A stretch of DNA of 64,000 nucleotides from Pseudomonas triticifolii (GTDB lineage: Bacteria > Pseudomonadota > Gammaproteobacteria > Pseudomonadales > Pseudomonadaceae): NCBI RefSeq assembly GCF_014358015.1, contig NZ_JACONV010000023.1:1-64000 (forward strand), in the 5' to 3' direction. Both the position numbers and the translations under genes were made by a program. Positions 32,503 through 41,780 of the stretch are shown here, piece after piece (the stretch's first letter is position 1; every line of letters starts with the position of its first letter). Below the pieces are notes generated by a model, which saw only the letters and a program-made list of their open reading frames with translations, searched no databases and was not told the DNA's origin.

Positions 32503-34188
32503 ATGACCGACAGACCCGACGACCCCACGACCAACCCCAGCCGTCGTCGCTTTCTGGGCGGCATGGCAGCACTGGGCGCAGGCGTAACCCTCAGCAGTTA
32601 CGTGACCGCCGGCGAGAAGCCGCCCGTTCCAGCCGAAAAGCCCCTCACCGGCACGGCACTGGACAAGGCCCTGCGCGATAACGTCAAAACGGTGGTGGTG
32701 ATCTATGCGGAAAACCGCAGCTTCAACAACCTGTTCGGCGATTTTCCCGGTGTTGAAAAACCCCTGTCAGCGCTCAAGCCTGCCGACTATCAGCAACGCG
32801 ACCGCGATGGCAGCCTGCTGAGCACCTTGCCACCCGCCTGGGGTGGCGTGCTACAGGTCGGGCCGCAGAGCGTTGATGGCGTGACCTACCCGGCCGGCGT
32901 GCAGTTTCAGGAAAACCTCCCCAATGCGCCCTTCCCGCTCAAAGGGCCGAACAAGGAAGACCTGCCGCTGAGCCTGGTCACCCGTGACCTGTGGCACGTG
33001 TTCTATCAGAACCAGATGCAGATCAACGAAGGCAAGAATGATCGTTTCGTGGCCTGGGCCGACTCGGGCGGCCTGACCATGGGCAACTACGCGCAGACTC
33101 AATACTCGCTGCGGCTGTGGGACGTGGCGAAGGAATTCGTGCTGTGTGACAACTTCTTTCAGGGCGCTTTCGGGGGGTCTTTTCTCAATCACCAGTACCT
33201 GATTTCGGCGACTGCGCCGATCTATCCCGACGCCGCCAACTCGCCCGCCAAATCGCAGATCGCGACGCTGCAGAGTGACAATCCGCAAGACCCGCGCTTA
33301 AAACCACTGGAAAAGTCGCCCGCCAGCGCCATGGAAGGGCCGCCACAGTTCGGCCCCAGCGCCATTACTCCGGACGGTTTCGCCGTCAACACCCTGGCCC
33401 CGCCGTATTGGCCGACCTGGCTGCGCGACCCGCAGAATCCTGATTATTCCAAGCCGGATCTGGCCAACGTACTGGTGCCGCAGAGCCACGAGCACATTGG
33501 TGACAAACTGTCGAAAAAAGACATCGACTGGGCGTGGTACGCGGGTGCCTGGCAAGTCACGCTGGACGAGTTCAAGGATTCCACCGGAATCCCGAAAATC
33601 CCCAACTTTCAGTACCATCACCAGCCGTTCAACTACTTCGCGCAGCAAGGCCCGCAGAACCCGGCCGAACGCAAGCGCAGGCTGCGTGACGGCGGGCTGG
33701 GTGATGAGTCGACCACCAACCGTTTTCTGGCTGATGCCGAGGCCGGCAAGCTGCCTGCAGTCACGTTCTATAAACCCCAGGGCAACCTGAACATGCACGC
33801 CGGTTATGCCGACGTCGCGTCGGGTGATCGGCACATCGACCGCGTGGTCAAGGTGCTGCGCAACAGCCCGCAGTGGGAGAACATGGTGATCGTGATCACC
33901 GTCGACGAAAACGGCGGCTGGTGGGACCACGTTGCGCCGCCCAAGGGCGACCGCTTCGGCCCCGGCACCCGCGTTCCGGCGCTGGTCATCTCGCCGTTCG
34001 CCCGCAAAGGCACGGTTGACCATACGGTCTACGACACTGCCTCTATCCTGCGCCTGATCACCCGCCTGCATGGCCTGGAAAAACTCGACGGTCTCAAGCG
34101 CCGCGATGACGCCATGATCGCCCGCGGACAGCAGCCCATGGGCGACCTGACCAACGCCTTGCAGTTCACGACCCACCACAAGGCCTGA
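32503..34188 (+). CDS. Tat-exported phosphoesterase (acid phosphatase / phospholipase C family)
   Basis: A 561-residue protein of the PF04185 phosphoesterase family. The Tat signal is SRRRFLGGMAALGAG (from residue 13). Family motifs include VVVIYAENRSFNNLFGDF near the N-terminus and ITVDENGGWWDHVAPP near the C-terminus, which supply metal and catalytic residues. It is similar in plan to AcpA acid phosphatases and to non-hemolytic phospholipases C but lacks the latter's long C-terminal domains. It should release phosphate from organic esters in the periplasm. AGG lies about 10 bases before the ATG. Divergent from dnaX. Confidence 0.9.
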   Translation: MTDRPDDPTTNPSRRRFLGGMAALGAGVTLSSYVTAGEKPPVPAEKPLTGTALDKALRDNVKTVVVIYAENRSFNNLFGDFPGVEKPLSALKPADYQQRDRDGSLLSTLPPAWGGVLQVGPQSVDGVTYPAGVQFQENLPNAPFPLKGPNKEDLPLSLVTRDLWHVFYQNQMQINEGKNDRFVAWADSGGLTMGNYAQTQYSLRLWDVAKEFVLCDNFFQGAFGGSFLNHQYLISATAPIYPDAANSPAKSQIATLQSDNPQDPRLKPLEKSPASAMEGPPQFGPSAITPDGFAVNTLAPPYWPTWLRDPQNPDYSKPDLANVLVPQSHEHIGDKLSKKDIDWAWYAGAWQVTLDEFKDSTGIPKIPNFQYHHQPFNYFAQQGPQNPAERKRRLRDGGLGDESTTNRFLADAEAGKLPAVTFYKPQGNLNMHAGYADVASGDRHIDRVVKVLRNSPQWENMVIVITVDENGGWWDHVAPPKGDRFGPGTRVPALVISPFARKGTVDHTVYDTASILRLITRLHGLEKLDGLKRRDDAMIARGQQPMGDLTNALQFTTHHKA

Positions 34189-34196
34189 CGCCAGTG

Positions 34197-35321
34197 TCAG
34201 GCTTGAGCGTCTTGCGCCTCCAGCGCGGTCCGTTGCGACGCTCTGGAGGGCGGCAAGGACGCCACATACACCGTGCGGGACGGAAAGGCGAAGCGCACAT
34301 CCATGTCGGCGAACGCCTCCATGATGTCCAGGTTGATCGCCTGCTGCACGTCCATGTAAACGTTATAACTGGGGTCGAGCACGATATAGACCGTCTCGAA
34401 CTCCAGTGACGTTTCGCCAAAGCTACGGAAGTGCGAGCGGTCGAACCGGGCGTTTTTCTGGCTGCGAATAATCTCTTCGACTTTCTTCGGGACTTCGCGC
34501 ACCTGATCTGCCGAGCAGTCATAGGTCAGCCTGAAATCGAAGACGATGCGACGCTCCTCCAACCGTTTGTAGTTCTGAATGGTGCTGCCGATCATGTCGG
34601 CATTGGCCATGACGATCTGCTCGCCGCCCAGACTGCGGATGCGCGTGGTCTTGAGGCCGACATGCTCGACCGTCCCGGACAGCGCGCCCACCACAATGAA
34701 ATCACCGATCTCGAACGGCTTGTCCACGGCGATGGATAGCGAGGCAAATACGTCGCCGAGAATGTTCTGCACCGCCAGCGCCACGGCGATACCCCCTACG
34801 CCTAGACTCGCGACGAAGGCCGTGATGTTCACCCCGACATTGGACAGCATTGCCATCAGCACCGTGGCCCACAGCAGCACTTTCGCGCCCCACAGGCTCA
34901 AGGTCGCCAAGGCACTGCCCTGAAACGTGCTGGTGGTGCTATGACGGGCGAAATAGCGGTACAACGCCAGCGCTATCGCACGGTTCGCCCAGAGCCCGAC
35001 CTGCAAGGCCGCGACCACGAACCACAGGCTGCTGACTCGCCCGAGCCAGCGCTCCGGCAGATCAAGCATGCCGACCCCGATCAATAACGAGGCCAGCAAT
35101 AACAGCGTGTTGCTGGTGCCGGACAGCACTTCTACAGCGATGTAACTCACGTGCGCATTGGGCGCGGACGAGCGGGTGCGGATTTTTCGCATCACAAACC
35201 CGATAGCCCCACGAACCAGGACGAAGCTCAGCGTCGAGGCGACGATGGCCAGAATCCAGTTCGCCAGCGAAATACCCAGAAATTGTGAGTCTGTGAAAAA
35301 GAGGATGATGTCATGTTCCAT
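34197..35321 (-). CDS. MscS-family mechanosensitive ion channel
   Basis: A 374-residue membrane protein. About four to five hydrophobic helices lie in the first 190 residues, with the pore-lining Gly/Ala-rich helix VASLGVGGIAVALAVQNILG. The MscS beta domain follows (FEIGDFIVVGALSGTVEHVGLKTTRIRSLGGE), then a C-terminal alpha/beta domain. It protects against osmotic shock by opening under membrane tension. It is convergent with the phosphoesterase gene (8-bp gap). Confidence 0.93.
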   Translation of the reverse strand: MEHDIILFFTDSQFLGISLANWILAIVASTLSFVLVRGAIGFVMRKIRTRSSAPNAHVSYIAVEVLSGTSNTLLLLASLLIGVGMLDLPERWLGRVSSLWFVVAALQVGLWANRAIALALYRYFARHSTTSTFQGSALATLSLWGAKVLLWATVLMAMLSNVGVNITAFVASLGVGGIAVALAVQNILGDVFASLSIAVDKPFEIGDFIVVGALSGTVEHVGLKTTRIRSLGGEQIVMANADMIGSTIQNYKRLEERRIVFDFRLTYDCSADQVREVPKKVEEIIRSQKNARFDRSHFRSFGETSLEFETVYIVLDPSYNVYMDVQQAINLDIMEAFADMDVRFAFPSRTVYVASLPPSRASQRTALEAQDAQA

Positions 35322-35585
35322 TTGGCCCCCGGCTGCATGGCTGCGAGACGCCTGACCGAAAAGCCTTTGACACCCGCAGCGACTTGATATGCCCCTTGCC
35401 GTAACACGGTTTCAAGCGACGCGTAGGGTTTTAGGTGACCTGAAGCCTTGAGCGTTCAGATTAATTTGCCGATTGAGCGGAATCGACGAAACATTCAGGG
35501 ATAAGGCTTTTGTAGAGAAAGGATTCTGGAGGTTGATTCTGGAGGTTATTGCTGCGTCGAGGACCGACAGAGGAGTCGTTAAGGT

Positions 35586-35695
35586 GGTGCCCCCACCAGC
35601 CACACCCCGGCACACAATGTTCCCGCTGTGGCTGCTTCCTTCCGGATCTGACCAGGTTCACGGGTAATCGTTGCGGGGGGACCGATGGGGTCACC
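35586..35695 (-). ncRNA. ffs: 4.5S RNA (small bacterial SRP RNA)
   Basis: The minus strand carries the invariant SRP domain IV segment GGTCAGATCCGGAAGGAAGC, with the GGAA tetraloop and asymmetric loop that bind Ffh. The 5' end GGTGACCCCA pairs with the 3' end TGGGGGCACC to close the rod. Length is about 110 nt, typical of gamma-proteobacteria. It targets membrane proteins to the translocase together with Ffh. Exact mature ends are estimated from the closing stem. Confidence 0.95.
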
Positions 35696-35727
35696 ATAAC
35701 GACGCTCACCAGTTGGCGAGCCGCGCC

Positions 35728-35755
35728 ATTGTACCGGTCTGGAGCGAGTTTACAA
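35728..35755 (-). promoter_or_regulatory. Promoter of the 4.5S RNA gene
   Basis: On the minus strand TTGTAA (-35) and TACAAT (-10) are 16 bp apart. Transcription would start near 35721, about 25 nt before the mature 5' end, leaving a leader that would be removed by RNase P as in E. coli. Confidence 0.7.
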
Positions 35756-35914
35756 CCTCCGGCCCGGATAAAAATTTCGATCAGGCTCAAGCACTTGTGT
35801 GACGGGGGCTGGAGCGTTACGCGCCTTTGCCGCAGATGGCCGGGAACGCTGGAATCAGAGCCGAAGCCTCCTGTAACCTGCCTCCCCTACCCACAATCAG
35901 CCGACAGGTTGCTC

Positions 35915-36427
35915 ATGCAGACTCGATTGGTCAGCTACGAAGAACTCACCCCCACTCAATGCAAGCTGCTCGAAACGCTCGAGATCGCACCGGAACAGAT
36001 TCAGTTCTCGGGCGATATTCATACGGCGCTCAATACCCTGCTGGTCAATCCCAACGCCAATATTGCGGGTTTCGTGCTGCTGATCGACGAGATACCCAAG
36101 GGCTTTTTCATGCTCAAGCGCGGGGACTGCCTGCCGCACTGGGCATCGGAGGACGCGACCGCAACCTTGCATGCGTTACAGATCGATCGTCGCGAACAGG
36201 GCAAGGGATTGGGCAAGGCGTGCTTGAAAGCGCTGCCAGCCGCGCTTGGGTTGAAGTGGCCGGACATTGACCAGCTGATGCTGTCAGTGGATGCGGACAA
36301 TGCAGCCGCTATCGGTCTGTATGTGGGTCAAGGCTGGATAGACACCGGCGAAGCCTATCGCGGACGGATAGGCTTCGAACGGCGGCTGGTATTGAAGCTT
36401 CAGGATAAAAGCAGCTACAGCAGCTAA
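35915..36427 (+). CDS. GNAT-family N-acetyltransferase
   Basis: A 170-residue single-domain GNAT. LHALQIDRREQGKGLGKACLKALP is the acetyl-CoA loop, and QLMLSVDADNAAAIGLYVGQGW is motif B. ATG 35915 (MQTRLVSYEEL) is the natural domain start; the open frame back to 35549 crosses the 4.5S RNA gene. Substrate unknown. Confidence 0.88.
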   Translation: MQTRLVSYEELTPTQCKLLETLEIAPEQIQFSGDIHTALNTLLVNPNANIAGFVLLIDEIPKGFFMLKRGDCLPHWASEDATATLHALQIDRREQGKGLGKACLKALPAALGLKWPDIDQLMLSVDADNAAAIGLYVGQGWIDTGEAYRGRIGFERRLVLKLQDKSSYSS

Positions 36428-36484
36428 GCCCAACGGATACGGGAGGCAACGTGTCGGCGCAGATGCCCGGCCAGTCAATCCTGC

Positions 36485-36505
36485 ATCGCCGGCAAGCCGC
36501 ATCCC
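36485..36505 (-). repeat. Degenerate REP sequence, type B
   Basis: ATCGCCGGCAAGCCGCATCC is the reverse complement of the type B REP core with one mismatch (A for the usual C in the CCGCCTCCC arm). It lies 54 bp before a type A paired element. Confidence 0.55.
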
Positions 36506-36558
36506 GTCAAAGCTCCATACCCCCCTGAACAAGAGGCTTTTTTGGAGCAGAGCAGACT

Positions 36559-36661
36559 GTGGGAGCGGACTTGTCCGCGAAAAGGCTGTTACAGCCCATG
36601 AAGATCCAGCGGCTGAGCGGCTGCATTCGCGGACAGGCGGAACGCCACCCGATCCGCTCCC
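36559..36661. repeat. Paired inverted REP element (BIME-like), type A
   Basis: The left arm is GTGGGAGCGGACTTGTCCGC. The spacer contains GAAGATCCAGCGGCTGAG. The right arm, inverted, runs TTCGCGGACAGGCGGAACGC to GATCCGCTCCC. It fills the gap between the convergent GNAT and metallopeptidase genes. Confidence 0.85.
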
Positions 36662-36686
36662 AAGGCACAGTGTTTCGCCAGAAGGT

Positions 36687-37853
36687 CTACTGCGCCTGCA
36701 ATACCTCATCCGCCTTGCCACCGGCATCCTGAATCACCAGATGAATGAAGTGCAGCTTGGCGATGACTGCAGGCGGCAGCACGAACGGATAGAAGTCCGG
36801 CTGCCCCATGCTGCGTGACAGCTCATTGAGCATGCTGGCCAGTTCGATCCAGGCATTGACGAACGACAGGAACGCCGGGCCGCCTGGATGTTGCGGATCG
36901 AACAGCGTCTCCAGCGGGAACGGCTGGTAGTCCAGTTCCATGTCGCGAGCACTCATGCCGAAGCCCAGCGCGGTATCGACCGCATCCATCATGTGCAGGT
37001 AATGCGCCCAGGTCTCGGCCCAGTCTTCCCATGGGTGCATGGTGGCATAGGCGCTGACGAAGCTTTCTTGCCAGTTGTCCGGCGCACCGTTTTTATAGTG
37101 GTGATCCAGCGCGTCGGCATAGCTGGCCCGCTCGTCACCAAACAAGTTGCGATAGCTTTCCTGCCAATACGTATTGGCGATCAACCTGTCCCAGTAGTAA
37201 TGCCCGACTTCATGGCGGAAGTGACCGAGCAATGTGCGATAGGGTTCGTGCATCTTTACCCGGATCGCTTCACGGTGTGCGTCGTCGGCTTCTTCGATGT
37301 TCAGCGTGATCAGTCCGTTGGCGTGACCGGTGGTCGGCAGGTTGCCTTCCAGATCCACGCCGACAAAGTCGAACGCCAGCCCGGTGTCTTCATCGACTGT
37401 CTTGGGGATGACCTTAAGACCCAGGGATATCAACTGCGCGACCAGACGGCGCTTGGCCGTCTCGACCTTGCGCCAGCGCTCGCCGTTTTCCGGGATCGAC
37501 AGGTCAGGAATGGTCCGGTTCAGGCTGCACGCGACGCAGAACTCACCCGCGTTGTGCTCAGGAAACAGCCAGTTGCAGGCCGCTGGCGTGTCGAGGTTGG
37601 CACAACGCCGATAGACCCCTGCGCCGGGCTCATCGCTCAGGCGCCAGGTAGTGGGATCAGGCCCTGGCTCCAATGCCGCAATACGCCCCTGCTCAGGCAG
37701 ATAACCCAGCGCTGCCGAGCAAGCCAGGCATTGGGTATTGGGGAAAAACACCGACTGGCCGCACTGACACTGCCAGAATTTACTGTTGCGTTTGGTTTCA
37801 CCGACGAAGGGCGCGGTGATACGTGAACTTAATTGCTCGAAAAAGCGATACAT
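36687..37853 (-). CDS. Zinc-ribbon putative zinc metallopeptidase
   Basis: A 388-residue cytosolic protein. The N-terminal zinc ribbon has C29, C31, C42 and C45 (QCQCGQ, QCLACSA). A further Cys-rich stretch (CANLDTPAACNWL, FCVACSLNR) follows. The catalytic-looking HEVGHYYWD motif is at 214-222, with downstream E/D-rich helices (HPWEDWAETWAHYLHMMD). This layout matches the putative zinc-binding metallopeptidase family (PF10005 plus PF15887). ATG 37853 has GGGAGA 6 bases upstream. No signal peptide. Substrate unknown. Confidence 0.88.
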   Translation of the reverse strand: MYRFFEQLSSRITAPFVGETKRNSKFWQCQCGQSVFFPNTQCLACSAALGYLPEQGRIAALEPGPDPTTWRLSDEPGAGVYRRCANLDTPAACNWLFPEHNAGEFCVACSLNRTIPDLSIPENGERWRKVETAKRRLVAQLISLGLKVIPKTVDEDTGLAFDFVGVDLEGNLPTTGHANGLITLNIEEADDAHREAIRVKMHEPYRTLLGHFRHEVGHYYWDRLIANTYWQESYRNLFGDERASYADALDHHYKNGAPDNWQESFVSAYATMHPWEDWAETWAHYLHMMDAVDTALGFGMSARDMELDYQPFPLETLFDPQHPGGPAFLSFVNAWIELASMLNELSRSMGQPDFYPFVLPPAVIAKLHFIHLVIQDAGGKADEVLQAQ

Positions 37854-38034
37854 GGCGATCTCCCGTGGGCCTTGCATGGACTAGATCATGCCGAAGCTTC
37901 AGGGGTTCAAAATATTATCGGCCCCACTGAATCAAGGCGAAAAACGGCGGCTTTGCGGGCCAAAAGGGTGCTTGGGGGTACTCGCCGTTGCACACGTCCT
38001 ACTGGATAACAGAAGAACGAATGAACTGCACCCC

Positions 38035-38124
38035 GTGGGAGCGGACTTGTCCGCGAAAGCCACGGTTCAGACGCCTCTATTTCAGCGGATGTACTGGCCT
38101 CTTCGTGAGCAAGCGCACTCCCAC
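38035..38124. repeat. Paired inverted REP element, hybrid type A/C
   Basis: The left arm is GTGGGAGCGGACTTGTCCGC (type A). The spacer contains TTTCAGCGGATGTACTGGCC. The right arm, inverted, is TTCGTGAGCAAGCGCACTCC plus CAC, which is the AGCTTGCTCAC (type C) form. Two REP subtypes are thus joined in one element, as also seen at 50183-50272. Confidence 0.8.
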
Positions 38125-38145
38125 TGCGTGAACGGCGCCGCCGCT

Positions 38146-38168
38146 ATCGTCGGCAAGCCGCCTCCCAC
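38146..38168 (-). repeat. REP sequence, type B, inverted
   Basis: ATCGTCGGCAAGCCGCCTCC plus CAC: the reverse complement of the unit at 39-61 with one mismatch. It lies 11 bp past the ligA stop codon. Confidence 0.75.
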
Positions 38169-38178
38169 CACCTGGCTA

Positions 38179-40527
38179 TCAGTCCACCGCCACACCCAGT
38201 TCGCTCAGACGCAACAGCAGCGCATCTTCATCCAGCACCGTCAGGCCCAGTTCATTGGCTTTGGTCAGCTTGGAGCCCGCACCCGGCCCTGCGACCACAG
38301 TATGGGTCTTGGCCGAGACGGAGCCTGAGACCTTGGCACCCAGGCTTTCAAGTTTTTCCTTGGCGACCTCGCGACTCATGCGCTCCAGGGTTCCGGTCAG
38401 CACCCAGGTCTGCCCGGCCAGCGGCAGGCCTTCGACGATCTTTTTCTCGCTGCGCCAGTGCATGCCGAAGTCCTTGAGTTGCGCTTCGATAGCCCGCGCA
38501 CGCTCGGCGTTGGCGGTGTCATCGAAGAAATCACGCACCGCCTTGGCCTGCTTCTCCGGCAACGCCTGACGCATGTCCAGCCAGTCTGCGCCAATCACCG
38601 CCTCCAGCGTGCCGAACTTGTCGGCCAGCTTCTGCGCGGCACCCGGACCGACCGAGGGCACGTGCAGTTTGTCGATCAGACTTTCAAGCGTGGTACTGGC
38701 CGCGAACTCGGCACCCAGCTCACCCTGATCCTGCAATTGCAGACCGCACTCGCCCAACAGTGCGTCGATCACATGACGGTTATGCTCATCCTCGAAGAAG
38801 CTGTGAATCTCATGAGCGACTTCCAGGCCGATGTCCGGCAGGTACGTCAGCACTTCAGGCAAGGCCTGCTTGACGCGATCCAGGGACGCCAGCGAACGCC
38901 CCAGCACCTTGGCCGTCTCCTCACCGACATCCGGAATACCCAGCGCGTAGATGAAACGTGACAGCGTTGGCTGACGACTGTCGGCAATCGCCTTGAGCAG
39001 CTTTTCGCTGGAGATTTTGGCAAAACCTTCCAGGTCGATGATCTGATCGTATTCGAGTGTGTACAGGTCGGCAGGCGAGCCAATCAGCTTTTCGTCCACC
39101 AGTTGCTCGATGGTCTTGTCGCCCAGGCCTTCGATGTCCATGGCGCGACGCGACACGTAATGGATGATCGCCTGCTTGAGCTGTGCGCCACAGGCCAGGC
39201 GACCCACGCAACGGTACACCGCGCCTTCGCTGACGGTTGCCTTGCCCTTGCTGCGCTTGATCAGCTGCGTCGGCTCGACATGCGAGCCACACACCGGACA
39301 GGTTTTCGGCACCTCGACTGGCCGGGCGTCCTCAGGACGACGCTCCAAGACCACTCGTACGACCTGCGGGATGACATCCCCGGCACGGCGAATGATCACG
39401 GTGTCGCCGATCATCAGGCCCAGGCGTGCCACTTCGTCCATGTTATGCAGGGTCGCATTGGCGACCGTGACGCCCGCCACCTTGACCGGCTTCAAGCGCG
39501 CAACCGGCGTCACCGCGCCGGTGCGCCCCACCTGAAACTCCACATCCAGCAACTCGGTCAGCTCTTCCATGGCCGGGAATTTATGGGCAATTGCCCAGCG
39601 CGGCTCGCGGGCCCGGAAACCCAGTTCACGCTGATCGGCCAGGCGATTGACCTTGAACACCACGCCATCGATCTCGTAGCTCAGCGACAACCGCCGCTCG
39701 CCAATGTCACGGTAATAGGCCAGACACGCTTCGATGCCGTCCGCCAGCTTCAGCTCGTGACTGACCGGCATGCCCCATGCCTTGAGCTGATTGAGCACGT
39801 CCACGTGGGTGTCCGCCACCTCAGCAGAAAGCTGGCCCAGGCCGTAGCAGCAGAACTCCAGCGGACGGTTGGCGGTGATCTTCGAATCCAGCTGGCGCAG
39901 GCTGCCAGCCGCCGCGTTACGCGGGTTGGCGAAGGTCTTGCCGCCCACTTCCAGCTGGCTGGCGTTAAGCCGCTCGAAACCGGCCTTGGACATGAACACT
40001 TCACCGCGCACTTCCAGCACCTCAGGCCAGCCGGTGCCATGCAGCTTGAGCGGAATGTTGCGCACCGTGCGCACGTTGACGCTGATGTCTTCACCCGTCG
40101 CCCCATCACCCCGCGTCGCGCCACGCACCAGCGCGCCGTCGCGGTACAACAGGCTGACCGCCAGACCGTCGAGCTTGGGCTCGCAACTGTACTGAACCTT
40201 GCGACTGCCTTCCGGCAGATCCAGGCCTTCGGTCACCCGACGGTCGAACTCATGCATGTCGTTTTCTTCGAACGCGTTACCCAGGCTGAGCATCGGCACT
40301 TCATGACGTACCTGGGTAAACGCCGACAAGGCCGCGCTGCCGACCCGCTGGGTGGGCGAATCGGGCGTGACCAGATGCGGGTTCTCGGCTTCCAGCGCCT
40401 TGAGTTCGTGGAACAGGCGGTCGTATTCGACATCGGGAATGCTGGGTTCATCCAGAACGTGGTAGCGGTAGTTGTGCTGATCCAGCTCTGCGCGCAGTTC
40501 CAGGATTCGGGTTTCGACGGCCTTCAT
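38179..40527 (-). CDS. ligA: NAD+-dependent DNA ligase
   Basis: A 782-residue LigA. The adenylation domain has the nucleophile motif CEPKLDGLAVS (K118). An OB domain follows, then a zinc finger (CPVCGSH and RCVGRLACGAQ), helix-hairpin-helix repeats (about 500-650) and a C-terminal BRCT domain (about 700-780). It seals nicks in replication and repair. ATG 40527 (MKAVETRIL) is preferred over an in-frame ATG at 40542. It follows zipA on the minus strand after a 125-bp gap holding a hairpin. Confidence 0.97.
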   Translation of the reverse strand: MKAVETRILELRAELDQHNYRYHVLDEPSIPDVEYDRLFHELKALEAENPHLVTPDSPTQRVGSAALSAFTQVRHEVPMLSLGNAFEENDMHEFDRRVTEGLDLPEGSRKVQYSCEPKLDGLAVSLLYRDGALVRGATRGDGATGEDISVNVRTVRNIPLKLHGTGWPEVLEVRGEVFMSKAGFERLNASQLEVGGKTFANPRNAAAGSLRQLDSKITANRPLEFCCYGLGQLSAEVADTHVDVLNQLKAWGMPVSHELKLADGIEACLAYYRDIGERRLSLSYEIDGVVFKVNRLADQRELGFRAREPRWAIAHKFPAMEELTELLDVEFQVGRTGAVTPVARLKPVKVAGVTVANATLHNMDEVARLGLMIGDTVIIRRAGDVIPQVVRVVLERRPEDARPVEVPKTCPVCGSHVEPTQLIKRSKGKATVSEGAVYRCVGRLACGAQLKQAIIHYVSRRAMDIEGLGDKTIEQLVDEKLIGSPADLYTLEYDQIIDLEGFAKISSEKLLKAIADSRQPTLSRFIYALGIPDVGEETAKVLGRSLASLDRVKQALPEVLTYLPDIGLEVAHEIHSFFEDEHNRHVIDALLGECGLQLQDQGELGAEFAASTTLESLIDKLHVPSVGPGAAQKLADKFGTLEAVIGADWLDMRQALPEKQAKAVRDFFDDTANAERARAIEAQLKDFGMHWRSEKKIVEGLPLAGQTWVLTGTLERMSREVAKEKLESLGAKVSGSVSAKTHTVVAGPGAGSKLTKANELGLTVLDEDALLLRLSELGVAVD

Positions 40528-40540
40528 AGGGTGTTCTCTC

Positions 40541-40569
40541 AAAAAGCAAAAGAGCAGCCTGGGCTGCTC
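40541..40569 (-). terminator. Terminator-like hairpin between zipA and ligA
   Basis: On the minus strand GAGCAGCC / GGCTGCTC forms an 8-bp stem with a very short loop, followed by TTTTGCTTTTT. It lies after zipA but only about 14 bases before the ligA start, so it could partly end transcription or act on ligA translation. Confidence 0.65.
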
Positions 40570-40652
40570 GATTGGATGGTTCTGTTGTACCGGTATTCAG
40601 CCCTTCTGGAACGCAGTGGATGCGATTCAATCAGGGCCGACACAGCAAAGGC

Positions 40653-41528
40653 TCAGCCGCGACGCTGAGTCAATGCACGACGCTCGAATTCAACGATGCG
40701 CTGGCGATAGTGCTCGATGGTCTGTGCGGTCATCACGCTACGTTGATCATCCTTCAGCTCACCGTCCAGTTCGTGCGCCAGCTTGCGGGCCGCCGCGACC
40801 ATGACGTCGAATGCCTGCTTGGGATGACGCGGACCCGGCAGACCGAGGAAGAAGCTCACGGCGCGGGTACTGAAATGGTCGATGTCGTCCAGATCGAAGA
40901 CGCCCGGCTTGACCGCGTTGGCCATGGAGAACAGCACTTCGCCGTTGCCTGCCATGCTTTCGTGACGGTGGAAGATGTCCATTTCGCCGAAACGCAGGCC
41001 GCTTTCCAGAATGTTCTGCAACAACGCAGGACCCTTGAACCCGCCTTCGCTGCGCGAGATCACGCTGATGACCAGCACTTCCTCGACCGGAGGCAGGTCC
41101 TTGTCTTCGGTGATGGTCTGGGTGGGCTTGTCGTCCGGGAAATCGTCGTCGCGGCCTGTGAACAGGCTTGGTCCATCCATGTCCAGGTTCAGGTCGCCCT
41201 GATGCGGCTCGCCCTTGCGCTTCTTGTCGCTGTTGCTGCGTTTGCTCTCACGCGGGTTTTCACGCGCGTTGTCTCGCGGGCTGGCGCTCATCGACGGCAG
41301 GTCGTGTTCGTCCAGCTGTGGTTCCTTGTGAGTATCCAGTACACGTGGCGGCCCCAGCACTTCGGCGGAGGTGGTTTCCTCGTCGTCCGGAAGGTTGGAG
41401 AAGCTGCGGTCCAGCCTGAATTTCAATTTCCCCTTGCCGCCGCGCATACGGCGCCAGCCATCGAAGAGAATACCGGCAATGACTATTATGCCGATGACGA
41501 TCAGCCACTCGCGCAGACCGATTTCCAT
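40653..41528 (-). CDS. zipA: Cell division protein ZipA
   Basis: A 291-residue ZipA. The N-terminal membrane helix is LREWLIVIGIIVIAGILFDGW (about 5-25), followed by a charged linker with acidic and basic repeats (about 35-145). The C-terminal FtsZ-binding domain (about 150-285: LVISVISRSEGGFKGPALLQ, FFLGLPGPRHPKQAFDVM) completes it. It tethers the FtsZ ring to the membrane. It lies between smc and ligA, the standard Pseudomonas order. Confidence 0.95.
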   Translation of the reverse strand: MEIGLREWLIVIGIIVIAGILFDGWRRMRGGKGKLKFRLDRSFSNLPDDEETTSAEVLGPPRVLDTHKEPQLDEHDLPSMSASPRDNARENPRESKRSNSDKKRKGEPHQGDLNLDMDGPSLFTGRDDDFPDDKPTQTITEDKDLPPVEEVLVISVISRSEGGFKGPALLQNILESGLRFGEMDIFHRHESMAGNGEVLFSMANAVKPGVFDLDDIDHFSTRAVSFFLGLPGPRHPKQAFDVMVAAARKLAHELDGELKDDQRSVMTAQTIEHYRQRIVEFERRALTQRRG

Positions 41529-41780
41529 GTAATCCAGTGCCTCTAATGAAGAATTCTGAAAATAAGGGCCTAAACCCCTTTAATACGTGGTGCCAAGTCT
41601 ATGTTCTGACTGGCATTTTGCCCACGCGAAAATAAAAAGTGGTCACTAAACTAGCACGACCAAAGGTAACTTTACACCGTCTGTAACACCTCTTTGGCGC
41701 ACAAATTGATATCTACCGCACGGACCTCACATTTTCAGGCCAGGTACTGCCACTTTCACCGCTGAATCGGGTGTATTTGC

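Larger units (their letters stand above)
37854..38178. other. Intergenic gap with REP elements
   Basis: A 325-bp gap between the metallopeptidase and ligA genes. It contains a paired type A element (38035-38124) and an inverted type B REP (38146-38168). The rest (37854-38034) holds the metallopeptidase promoter region, with no gene seen. Confidence 0.6.

Noticed and set aside
39103..40668. 521-codon open frame antisense to ligA
   Set aside because: Long antisense frames are common in GC-rich genomes owing to codon bias. The translation is His/Arg/Gln-rich without domains, while ligA is certain.
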